Of a stretch of DNA of 64,000 nt, positions 20,913-30,698 are shown one piece after another. The position numbers were made by a program, and so were the translations under genes. Positions within the stretch are counted from its first letter, which is position 1. Every line of letters begins with the position of its first letter. Under the pieces are notes generated by a model that was not told the DNA's origin, did not search any database, and saw nothing but the letters and a program-made list of their open reading frames with translations. The DNA is taken from contig JARGXX010000071.1 of assembly GCA_030374765.1 (NCBI GenBank), forward strand, positions 744,001-808,000, read 5' to 3'. The stretch comes from Agarophyton chilense. Lineage: Eukaryota > Rhodophyta > Florideophyceae > Gracilariales > Gracilariaceae.

Positions 20913-22616
20913 TCACCGGGGCGGCGCAGGAGTAACTCTGTCGTCCTCATTTGAACCTGCAGGAGCGAAACCGGGACTAGGTTCATCCGAGGAGCCAACT
21001 GGACTACCCGAACCGGCCCCAGTGAGCCGAGTACGCTTCTTCGGCGGGAATTCTCCTGAGGAACTATTGTCACCATCGGAAACCTCCCGGTCACTCAAAT
21101 TGAGACCATATAGGGCATCCAAGTCGGCAGTAACCCTCTGAGACATCTCCTGCGCATTCTGCTGCAGGATATTGACCATAGGGGTCTTCAGGTCCTGACC
21201 CTGTTGGACAACCGCGGCGTAGCGAGCCGAGCGACACGCCCAGGAGCAGGCTTCAATCAGGACTGTCGCAATGTCCATAGAAGCCGTGATACCAACGGTA
21301 CGGCAGACATGACGGAGATCCGCGGCTGCAGCCGTGATCGAAGCAGTAAAGTGTACCAACGGAGAAGAAGGAGCGATGGCGGGATAGACACGAGCGTCGT
21401 CCCGGCCCTGAGGATGCAGCGGAATCGGCGTGAATGAGTCGGTATCCCAGTCATACCAAAGGAACCCGGTTGTCTTGCCCCACTCCACCTGTAGGACATG
21501 ATCCAAAAGGGCCTCGGTCTCTTCGACGTCGAACTGGATCCCACGGACGATGTTTTGTATGCCAAGGTTCCTTAAGAAGCGGATTATGATGTCCGGGAGA
21601 GGTATTACGCGACCTCGAGGACCGGGTATGTTCTCATCGTACCACAACCTCCAATCCTCCGAACGTACATTACCACGGATTCCGTACTTCGCGGTATCCA
21701 GGAAGGCCATAACGGACATCACGCCGAGCTCAATGAAGAGTTCCTGCCAGGACAGCCACGACCTTCGGTCATTGTCAGCTCCCATGAGTTGGGACGAGTG
21801 GTATGCCACCACGGACGGCGTGGGAACCAGAAGGAGCGGCGAGACACGCCAATACATGGCACATTGGTTCTCATCCTCCTGGGAAAGCGAAAGATATAAC
21901 GGAAGACGTTTGTTTGCCTTCATGTCGTGGAACTCCACTTGGTGCCAACAAAAGAAGACTTCCAGGGATTGACGGAGACGACCATCGGGCTCGTGCATCT
22001 CCTTCCAATAGACCCTGTTGGACATCCAGAATAAGTGGTCGTACGATGGCCGGAAGCACATAAGCGCCAAGAGGTTGTGACCAGACGGAGGAAAGTGCAC
22101 ATGAGGCGAGATGAAGTCCGTGTATAGGTCCAAAAAGAGTTTGTTCACCCTGAACTGGTAGTCAGCTTCTTCGTCGCAGCGGTCGTACGCCATTTCCGCT
22201 TGGACGAGGGTGCGACATCGCCTCGCCGAACGCGGATCCACAGGACAATGAAACCATCGGTTATACCACGAGACGTTGCGCGCGTTCTTGCTGCCCCTTC
22301 GAAAGTCGGGTATCTTGGCAAACCTTCTGGAGTCGAGATAAATATGGCAAACCCTTTGGTATTCTTCCACTGAGGACGGGAGAACGGAATGACGCACTGC
22401 CCGCGGGTTTTTTCCGATGGTATGGTCATTGCAGTCCCCCAAATGCTTGTAGGCTACTTGGTATCCCGAGAAGCTCCCCGCTGTGTTTTTTATGGTCATG
22501 ATACAGCTGGCCCGAGGTTGGCCCGCCGGGAAATAGATTGAATAGCCGGTGGAGGCGACATAGTCCGAAGGAAGTACGGCGTATCCGGCGGGCTTATAAG
22601 GTGATTTGTAACGCAA
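20913..22616 (-). CDS. Unknown 560-residue protein encoded antisense in chromovirus E2
   Basis: This is the longest uninterrupted frame in the left half of the window. It lies between the chromodomain and the polypurine tract of E2 but on the opposite strand. It matches no family I know. The first 430 or so residues look globular and are rich in Trp, Tyr and Arg (for example RGSKNARNVSWYNRWFHCPV and LWYDENIPGPRGRV). The last 70 are Ser/Gly/Pro-rich, disordered, and carry a nuclear-localisation-like PPKKRTRL. A solo LTR at 22607-23053 abuts and overlaps its 5' end, so the first codons of the listed frame come from the LTR. It looks whole apart from that, unlike gag-pol beside it. It may be an accessory antisense gene of this chromovirus family; chance openness is less likely at this length. 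Confidence 0.55.
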   Translation of the reverse strand: MRYKSPYKPAGYAVLPSDYVASTGYSIYFPAGQPRASCIMTIKNTAGSFSGYQVAYKHLGDCNDHTIGKNPRAVRHSVLPSSVEEYQRVCHIYLDSRRFAKIPDFRRGSKNARNVSWYNRWFHCPVDPRSARRCRTLVQAEMAYDRCDEEADYQFRVNKLFLDLYTDFISPHVHFPPSGHNLLALMCFRPSYDHLFWMSNRVYWKEMHEPDGRLRQSLEVFFCWHQVEFHDMKANKRLPLYLSLSQEDENQCAMYWRVSPLLLVPTPSVVAYHSSQLMGADNDRRSWLSWQELFIELGVMSVMAFLDTAKYGIRGNVRSEDWRLWYDENIPGPRGRVIPLPDIIIRFLRNLGIQNIVRGIQFDVEETEALLDHVLQVEWGKTTGFLWYDWDTDSFTPIPLHPQGRDDARVYPAIAPSSPLVHFTASITAAAADLRHVCRTVGITASMDIATVLIEACSWACRSARYAAVVQQGQDLKTPMVNILQQNAQEMSQRVTADLDALYGLNLSDREVSDGDNSSSGEFPPKKRTRLTGAGSGSPVGSSDEPSPGFAPAGSNEDDRVTPAPPR

Positions 22617-23053
22617 TGACGGGTTAAGTCAGCGCACGAGTCGCGACCGGGGGTAGCTTGGTAAAGCGGGTCCTAAGGTTCGAATCCTTGACGGCGGCAC
22701 TCCCAGAGTACTTGGTGCAATGGGCTAGCATTTACTGCGTAGTCCTACAGGTTGGAGCTACGGAAACGATGGCTTGAAGACCAAAGGGTGAAACTAATAT
22801 TACAAAGGGGGTTATTTAGTATCCTAACAGAGCCTACCGTACTCTAAGGGAGAAGCGTCACTCGAGCCAAGTAAATATTACTGGCGAGGCGCTGAGATCT
22901 CCCTGGAACTATAGTGTTAATCTATTACACTAATTAAATTAAATTAATAATCTACATGACTCCACCTGAGGTCGATCCGTACACGTGTCACCTGCAACAT
23001 CCTTCGGGGCCCGGCAGCTTGCCGGGCTCAACCGTTATTATCGCTCCTTCACA
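22607..23053 (-). repeat. Solo LTR B (447 bp)
   Basis: A full-length LTR of the E1/E2 family, bounded by TGT...ACA and flanked by the 5-bp direct repeat TGATT (22602-22606 and 23054-23058). No internal element sequence adjoins it (no primer-binding site or polypurine tract), so it is a solo LTR left by recombination. It landed at the 5' end of the antisense ORF in E2. Confidence 0.88.
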
Positions 23054-23458
23054 TGATTTCGGCATCGAGCGCAACCAATGGAAAGGTACCACGAGGGAAA
23101 GACGAAGTAACGGAGTTGACCCGAACGGACTGACAGGCGTCAACCACGGTGGACGAAGTGCGGAGGGTCGCTAAGGGAAGAACGGAGACGAAGGAAGAAC
23201 CCAATGTCTCGGCAACACGACGCGAGGAATACGCCGGCGATGCACCTATGGCCAGAGCTCACGGCGCGCGACAGTTTCAATCCTTAGGCAAATAAATTGC
23301 CCTCCGGCACCAATGGTCAGCTCACGCATCCCCGCATCCCGGCAGGTGGTGACGAAGCGACGTACCGTGGCACCAAATGGTACCCGGAGCAACGTAGTGC
23401 TCGCGTCCCCTGGGTCAATCATGAAACAATTTGGACATCACCGTGACGGCCCAATCCT
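23054..23458. other. E2 3' non-coding region between antisense ORF and polypurine tract
   Basis: About 400 bp without recognised coding similarity. It lies upstream of the antisense ORF and so could hold its promoter and leader. The plus strand reads into the polypurine tract and LTR D. Confidence 0.5.
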
Positions 23459-23471
23459 AAGGAGGGAGATA
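23459..23471 (+). other. Polypurine tract of E2
   Basis: AAGGAGGGAGATA lies directly before the TGTGAAGG start of LTR D. This is the expected plus-strand primer of a Ty3/gypsy element and fixes LTR D as a 3' LTR in plus orientation. Confidence 0.75.
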
Positions 23472-23910
23472 TGTGAAGGAGCAGTCATAACGGTTGAGCC
23501 CTATAAGCTGCCAGGCCCTGAAGGATCTTGCAGATGACATGTGGACGGGTCGACCTCAGGTAGACTCATGTAGATTATTGATTTGATTATTGTAATAGGT
23601 TAACACTATAGTGCCAGGGAGATCTCAGCGCCTTGCCAGTACTATTTACTTGGCTCGAGTGACGCTTCTCCCTTAGAGTACGGTAGGCTCCGTTAGGATA
23701 CTAAATAACCCCCTTTGGTAAATTAGTTCCTCGCTTTGGTCTTCAAGCCATCCTTTCCGTAGTTCCAACCTGTAGAACTATACAGAAAATGACAGCCCAT
23801 TGCACCAAGTACTCTGGGGGTGCCGCCGTCAAGGATTCGAACCTTAGGACCGCTCTACCGCGCTACCACCGATCGAGACCCGTACGATGAACAACATTCA
23901 TTGCGTTACA
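23472..23910 (+). repeat. LTR D, 3' LTR of E2 (439 bp)
   Basis: Starts TGTGAAGGAG and ends GCGTTACA, in plus orientation, preceded by a polypurine tract and followed by GTTCC and E1 leader sequence. It contains the tRNA-like module on the minus strand (23833-23865). Confidence 0.88.
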
Positions 23911-23943
23911 GTTCCAGTGGTCCGTTCAATTATTCCAAAGGGT

Positions 23944-23964
23944 TTCTAAGTCCGGAGACCAAAA
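23944..23964 (-). other. Primer-binding site of E1
   Basis: Read on the minus strand directly after LTR C this is TTTTGGTCTCCGGACTTAG, i.e. a TGG (complement of a tRNA CCA end) after a short spacer. Nearly the same sequence follows LTR A and the right LTR of E3, so these elements probably used the same tRNA primer. Confidence 0.65.
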
Positions 23965-24409
23965 TGTAACGCAATGACGGGTGATTCATCGTACGGGTCT
24001 CGACCGGTTGTAGCGTGGTAGAGAGGGTCCTAAGGTTCGAATCCTTGACGGCGGCACTCCCAGAATACTTGGTGCAATGGGCTGGTGTTCACTGCGTAGT
24101 CCTACCAGTTGGAGCTACGGGAACGATGGCTTGAAGGCCAATTGGTGGAACTAATGAACCAAAGGGGGTAGTTGAGTATCCTAACGGTGCCTATCTTACT
24201 CTAAGGGAGAAGAGGCACTCGAGCTAGGTAAATAGTACTGGCGAGGCTCTGGGATCTCCCTGGCACTGTAATGCTAATCTATTACACTAATTGAAAAAAA
24301 TTAATAATCTAAATGAGCCTAACTGAGGTCGGTCAGTCCACCTGGCGTCTGTAATATCCCTCAGGCCCGGCGGCTTACAGAGCTCAACCGTTATCGTTGC
24401 TCCTTCACA
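23965..24409 (-). repeat. LTR C, 5' LTR of E1 (445 bp)
   Basis: Full-length LTR in minus orientation with the primer-binding site and 49 bp of leader on its left. The leader is cut at GTTCC by E2, so this LTR belongs to E1, whose body lies at 1-4401. On its right, CATAT (24410-24414) should be one half of the E1 target duplication. Confidence 0.8.
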
Positions 24410-24414
24410 CATAT

Positions 24415-26371
24415 TTGTTGCTTGCCGAAGGGGAACTAAATGGGATCTTTAAATTAGACGCTTCTGCTGGAATATGAAACATCGTTCGCGAGCTTCAACC
24501 CAATTCCCTGGAAGATTTATCTTCCATTCTAGCTTTACATCTTCCAGGTCCTCTAGATGCAGGCTTGATCCCGAGGTTTATTCGTCGCAAGCACGGTTTA
24601 GAACCTATTGAATACGATCACCCACTGCTTGAGCCCATATTAAAGGAAACATATTGTACCATGGTCTATTAGGAACAAATTATGCACATTCCTCGAGATC
24701 TTGCGGGTTGCAGCTTGGATCAAGCGCATATTCTTCGAAGATCTATGGAGAAGAAGAAATTGAAGGGTATGGAAAAGGAACGACCGATATTTGTGAAGGG
24801 TGCAGAAGAACAAGGGATTGCGAAGGATATATCCAAGAACTTGTTTGACATGATGGTGAAGTTTCCAGAATATTGCTTTAACAATTCGCACTCTACCGCC
24901 TATGCCTACTTGGCGTACCAGACAGCGTTTGTTAAGGCAAACTACCCTGTAGAGTATTATGCAGCTCTCTCAACGTCCAACATGCAGCAGCCAGGAAAAT
25001 TGTTTCGTTGTCTGGCAGATGCGAGGATGCTTGGGGATCGAATTCTCCCCCCTTCAGTAAACAGCTCAGGGCTTGGAATCGTCAGAATAGTGCAAGCGTT
25101 GTACGCCTAGGATTTGAAGCAGTAAAAACAGTGGGCTAGTCGGTGAGTCAGGCACTAGTTGATAAACGGGATGCAAACGGCTCTTTTAGAAGCATAGCCG
25201 ATTTAATCAACCGCGTTGATATGCCAGTGTTAAACAAACGTGCTTTGTCATATCTTATACAGGCGGGGCCTTTGATGAACTACATTCAAATCGCAAGGTG
25301 CTACTCGGGAAGTTCGGAATTCTTTTAAAACTGCGACGCAAGCTTTGGGACAACAGAAAGCGACGAGAGAACAAGCGCACCACGCCGGAAGATTTGGGAG
25401 AACTAAACGAGCAGGAAAGGCTAGCTAGCATGAAAAGAAGAAGAGGTTGATCTAGCCCGAGCTTGCAAAGAGCAACCAGGCATTATCGATCTTGAACTAC
25501 TCTCTGGACAAAAAGCAACAATAGGATACTATGCTTTAGGTCATCCACTTCAGGATCTTAGAGATGTCGGACAGTATCTCGGGTGCACACGCGTTGATCT
25601 TCTTGTTGGAGAAGGGGCGGATGCTACTTTCGATTTAGACGGGTCCGAGAGACTGAATTCAGAATCTTCAGGGATCACTAATGACACTGAAGTGGTATTT
25701 TTGTCATTTGTGACTGAGCTGAAGAAACTAACCACTGCAAAAGGAAAATAATGGTAAGATGGATTATAGTAGACGAGAAAAGTCGTGTAAGCGGTGTTGT
25801 ATTTCCGGGCCACAATGAAGTGGTTAAGCAAGTAATAGGGGTTTCAAAGGCCGAAGCTGTTTTGTCTAATATTGGAAATGGTCCCGAAAAACACATAGCT
25901 GAATATGAAAGAGACGAACCGGATCCAAACTTTGCTGTACAAGACGATTCCCTCTTGCTGGTATGGGAAGAAGTTGACAGAGAGTCGTCCGGTACTATGC
26001 AGGTTATAGTTGATGACGTGCCACGAGTTGAGGATACCCGTGCTGTGGTTTTTATAGTGAGAAAGAACCGTTCGGAGAACCACAAACGAAAGTCTACTGC
26101 AGTAAACGGTGGGCCTACAGTACTGTCTTTGATTAAAGAATTTTTCTGGCGGCGGGGTTTATCGGAAGTAGGCCAGTCGTCCGTACCATTTGCTCTTCCT
26201 GAAAACATATGGGTACTCATAGTTGATCAGAAGCTGCTGACATACTTCTCATTTAGTGAGAAACTGGAAGAGATGGAAAACGTTTTCAAAAGCAGGAGCG
26301 GTATGCAAATTTTAGACTCTTTTGCTTCTGTAAAAACAAGGAAGAAAGCCTATCCCAGATGCATTGAGTAA
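24415..26371 (+). pseudogene. dnaE: DNA polymerase III alpha subunit, cyanobacterial type, broken
   Basis: The frames match DnaE, the bacterial replicative polymerase, from the middle of the catalytic region to near the end. Visible are [55 protein letters not shown], the block after it with HIPRDLAGCSLDQAHILRRS, KFPEYCFNNSHSTAYAYLAY, the helix-hairpin-helix tail (NGSFRSIADLINRVDMPVLN, LIQAG), a GHPL motif and the OB fold (VTELKKLTTAKGK, VFPGHNEVV, LLVWEEVDRES). The wording is closest to cyanobacterial DnaE. In-frame stops include TGA 24475-24477 and TAG 24670-24672, with several frame changes later. The N-terminal PHP part and the catalytic aspartates would lie upstream, but homology stops at the LTR of E1. 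I do not know of a functional DnaE in plastids, so transfer from a bacterium or the plastid ancestor is inferred. Confidence 0.85.
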
Positions 26372-29300
26372 AGGAAAGAAGTAATTCTATGTTATTGCTG
26401 GCACCCGTTGCAATAGATATAACCAATCTTACTGTTATAGATGAAGCACTGGCCCAGGTGGCACCATTTTCGGACTGCTTTCCGAAGCCATGGGCTGCAA
26501 GAAGGTCTAGGAAAGATAGCAGCATGGGGGACGCGCTGTTGGAGCAGAGCGGTAATGTGGGTTCCAGCTTTTTCGCGCAACTTCATCGGAGACGGTAGGC
26601 TAGTAGAGTATTCGCGGCTTCACAAAGATGAAGATTCCAAGGGTCACGGTGGGAGTTCGTAGAGGTTTTATTATGTCTGCAGCGGAAATGCGGCGCAAAA
26701 AGGTCAGCTTTGGATACAGCGACCATTGGCCGTGATGCAGCTGTGGCCAGCCTGCGATCGCCCGCGCTCACCTTTCTGACGTGGCGCTGCAAACGGTAAA
26801 AGGGCTAGCAACCATAACTGTTTCTAACCTTCGTAGCAAGTATGCGTGGCAGCCTGTGTGTTGTGGTTGCGTCTGTGTGCACCTACGTTCGTAGCAGTCT
26901 TCCTAATTTTACTGGGCTAGACCGTCATAAACAGAAAAACGCGCCGCTCGCTGGGCAGCGCAGTGTACACATGCGCCCACAAACAAGAGTTTAAGAGTCA
27001 GACGCGTGATGTGGTAGATAGTAGACTATCTATGGCGCCGCGCTGCTTGGAGCGCCTCTAAGTGGCTGTTTTTTGCTTCGGTTGCAAGTCTTGTTTGCGC
27101 CCTGTCAATGAACGAAGCGTCTTCCTCGCGTGCAGCACAATGCTGCCGGCGCAGGTCGGCGACGCACTCCGAACATGCCGACTGTGTGCCTTTTGCGTCT
27201 GCTCTACAACCATCGCCGCGTGGAATACACGCCCTGCTTCATCCGCCACTTTCCTTTGTGTCAGATTCCGCCTGTCTGAACGTGCTTCAGTTTCGCGGCA
27301 TGTTGCTCGTTCCCATTTAAATTGGAAGAAACGAAGAGGCAGCAACCAAGCGATAATGACCACCGATAGAGACGAAACTTTACGCGTTTGGGTGCGCGCT
27401 TCCACCCGCAACAAGCCGTACTTCGAACAAAAAAACGCTCTCCATTGGCCTCGAGTCTTGGATCGAGGAGATCGCGTGTAGTCCACATTTGGAGCGCACC
27501 TTCCTCAGGCGCTGAATTTCTCTCTTTGGGCTGCGGCGGAGGTGTGGGTGATGATGGAGGCGATGATATGACTACTAATGCTGCCTACGTTTTCCTGGCG
27601 GGGGGAACTGCCCCCACATATAGTTGTTGCTGTTTTCTATGTGCGTCAGGGCTTCATATCTCTCGCACGCTACGATATTTGTCCCACCTCCGACATGCCC
27701 GCCGTTTGCCGCGCTCGGGTTGGTATTGGACCTACCTCATTTTTCGTGGATATCGTGGCAACTGAGCCGTGTTCCTCGGATATGCTAGGAAGCAATGACT
27801 GGGGAGTCGCGACGGCATCGGAGATGTATTGATCTGGTGCACAAGTGTGTTCTCAGGAGCTAAAGAATGGTTAAAGCCAATAGCACTGCTGTGAAAGAGA
27901 GATTGAAGCTATTCGATACAACGTCTGCAGATTCCTTAATTGGGGCGCATCCTGTACGATTCTCATCCTCTGCTCAAGATCTATGGTCGGGGAAAATAAA
28001 AAAATAATTGCTTGACCGTGAAGATCGAGTGCTCTTCAGGACACTGTGTGTATGAACAACGGACACACCAGCAATTATTGCTGCGACGCTGCGAGGGATA
28101 TAAGAAATTGTTCCCTCCTTGCACAGAACGATGCCAGAAGGATTTCGTTCCGATTGCAATTCCAGACGCGCGAAGTAGGGAAAAACGAAGGATGAAAGAC
28201 TAGAGGCTCCAGAAAAAGAAGGAAATCGGGCGCAGACGGAAAGTGCTGCGGACGGCGAGAACTGCATGGAAAAGAATCGAGAGGGAGCCACCTGAGCTCG
28301 GAGTTGAGTGAATGCCCTCAAAAACGAGAGAATGGGCTACCAGCCCCCTGTTCGAGAACTTACCAGTTTGCGACGGCGAGTATAGAAACGGTGAAGCAGA
28401 CGCATAAGGGGTAGAACTTGCGCAGCAGAGTGTTGCCGTAGAATGAGGCTGCGTTTGTCACGGGCACCGACATACTTGGCTGGGTCACAGAAGGTAGGAA
28501 TGATTTCAGTTGCGGTGCGCGCGAATATGGTGGGTTGTAAGTATGAAGCGGGACGTTAGCATGGATTTTACAACTCTAACCGACGATTCCGCATCTAAAC
28601 GACACTGAAGATGGAAAGGCGACGGTGAGAGGATGATGCCCAGGCACTCGCACATACCACTGCGATTGCTGTGGTCACTGTTGCTGCTTCTATTGGTTCG
28701 GGTGATAATGGTGGTACGGAAACACACCAAGGCTTTAACACATACCCCATGCACTCCAAGAGAAACAACTGTTGAAATATTCTTGCATAATGGATCTTCT
28801 TTAGGAAAATGATCAATGTCATTTAAAATTCTACGGCATTATTCCGGGCTCCGTCGCTTTGATTTACTCGGTTACCAACATCAGTTGACGTCCCGCTTCC
28901 CCGTTGGCCTTTAACTCAACGATTTTCTTCTTTTCGTGTTCAGGAAGCTTTGATGCAGTGTATTTGTGAAAGCTTCGCCGAACCTCATAGAGGTCGGTAA
29001 CCGTGTGAACGTGATACACAGCTTACAGATGGTGAGCGTCGGCAGTGCCTCGTCTGCTTCCAGCCATTGTAATAAATACCCGTGGTGTTTGGTTTTGTCC
29101 CGTAAATCTACTTTTTGAGGTGGCATTGCTAACAGACTCACTATCGCGTTGATCTCTCTTCTCCTGGTACCGACGTCGTGCGTTGCGGTTCAACGGGATA
29201 AGTTATCCCGTTTTCTGTGTTTGGAACGGTATTTGCGTATCTTCTCCGCATTCTTTCGATGCTTATCAATCACAAGCTGAGTGTCGGTGCAGTATACCTT

Positions 29301-29790
29301 GTGGAGTTCTTGGCAGAATTAAGGGAGCACGATCACATTCAGAGCTATCGGCATGAGAATTTCCGGCAACGCACAAGTAGTGCAAGTGCTCATTGAAAAC
29401 TCTCGTTTCCAGAGAATCTCGTGTTTCAACATATACCAATGCCCTCACATCGGATGGCATTAGGTCTCCAACGACTCTTATTGAGTTCTAACCACCTGTT
29501 TTGTCTCTTCTTTGCTTCCCCTCAGTGGCACTGCACACACCTCTCGCTCTGCCACTTGCGCCGCCTTGACTATTACATACAATGCAAACGACGCAGTCTT
29601 CTAAGGACTTGTCTGAACCGTTCTTTTCCATTATCGATCTCACCGGTGATGTGCCACAAATGACATGAATTGGTTCCTTGCATACGAGACAGTAGTGACT
29701 AGGATCAGAGCCGATCACTCCGTCCTTTACCCGATATTTTTTCGTTCGTTTTCAATGCAGACAAACTGCTTCGGCATGTCTGGAAGATTT
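26372..29790. other. Gene-poor stretch without recognised genes
   Basis: About 3.4 kb with many short overlapping ORFs, none resembling a known family. ORFs of 140 codons on both strands at 27062-27486 overlap each other and read as Arg/Ser/Cys-rich, which suggests chance. A minus-strand ORF at 28321-27974 and a basic plus-strand one at 28012-28203 are equally unconvincing. Confidence 0.5.
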
Positions 29791-29892
29791 CAGAACTGCT
29801 AGGGAATATCGAAGGAGTTCAGTCAATGTGCAGGTGAAAATCTCGCGACTATGGCCGTCGTATCTGAAAAGCTACTCGTCGGATGTTCACAG

Positions 29893-29995
29893 CTTGAGAC
29901 TTCTTTCACGTAACCTCATTCAACCAATGGATTTCCTTCTTTTACGTACCCTCATTCATCCAATAAATTCTTTCTTTCACGTAACCTTGCTGCAT
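29893..29995 (+). repeat. Degenerate tandem repeat, about 36 bp x 3
   Basis: Three units share TTCTTTCACGTAACCTCATT followed by CAACCAAT-like sequence. They lie on the 3' side of the Tnp2-type transposase and could be subterminal transposase-binding repeats of that element; I found no matching end on the other side. Confidence 0.5.
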
Positions 29996-30698
29996 ATATC
30001 AGCCAATCAACCCTACCAGAATACATTGGTAGGGCATTAGGTGGATTGAGATTTGCAACTGGGGTAGGCGTACTATCCGTCTTCTGTTACCAAAACAAGA
30101 TTTTCGAGTTTGTGTACGTCATTCACCACATCTGTGACAATTCCGAGTGGATGAGAGAACTGTTTCCTGAGTTCTTTCTTATTCTTCATATCTCTGGTCG
30201 ATGGTCACAATTTGAGAACACATTGTTCTTGCTATATGTGAAAACTAGCGGTTTTCTAAGAACGTCTCTCATTGTATTCGGTGGTACTTACAATCGATAT
30301 ATGACACATTGGATTTCATTGCCAAGAGAAGCTCTTGAAAGTTCGTTAAATCTTGCCTACACCTTGAACATTGATGCTATGCTTAATAGCTTTGCTTCTT
30401 CGCTCTGGATACGGAAAGTAGCGTCTCTTTGAAATTTCTAAATATCCCACGACACGTCGGATACAATGTGCTATTTCAGTGCTAAGAAAGGTATGTTTTC
30501 GGTCATTCACAAAAGAATATCCAATTCTTCTTCATATACGAAACCGTACTGCCACTTTACATCGACAAAAAAAACCGATCTTAATTGCTGTACTGTTTCT
30601 TCTCTTTCAATTTCGCGATTAATTTCGAGAATCTTTGTCACATCACCATAGTACATGTCTTTGGTCAACCCCGCTGTGCTCTTCGTAGTATCACTGGA

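Larger units (their letters stand above)
4402..23910 (+). mobile_element. Chromovirus fossil E2 with nested insertions
   Basis: This Ty3/gypsy chromovirus copy reads left to right. Its parts are LTR A, leader, gag (about 4870-5900), reverse transcriptase and RNase H (about 6358-7740), integrase (about 7810-9138), chromodomain (20137-20730), an opposite-strand ORF (20913-22616), a polypurine tract (23459-23471) and the 3' LTR (23472-23910). It is interrupted by an 11-kb DNA transposon (9139-20128) and a solo LTR (22607-23053). It is flanked by the 5-bp duplication GTTCC. The gag-pol part is broken in a dozen or more places, while the chromodomain and the opposite-strand ORF still look whole. 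About 10 percent LTR divergence by eye suggests an old insertion. No other coding capacity was recognised. Confidence 0.82.

Noticed and set aside
22607-23053. LTR B as the 3' LTR of E2
   Set aside because: It is in the opposite orientation, has its own TGATT duplication and no polypurine tract; LTR D has both correct orientation and tract.
27062-27486. Pair of overlapping 140-codon ORFs on opposite strands
   Set aside because: Both are compositionally biased, match nothing, and each can be explained as the shadow of the other.
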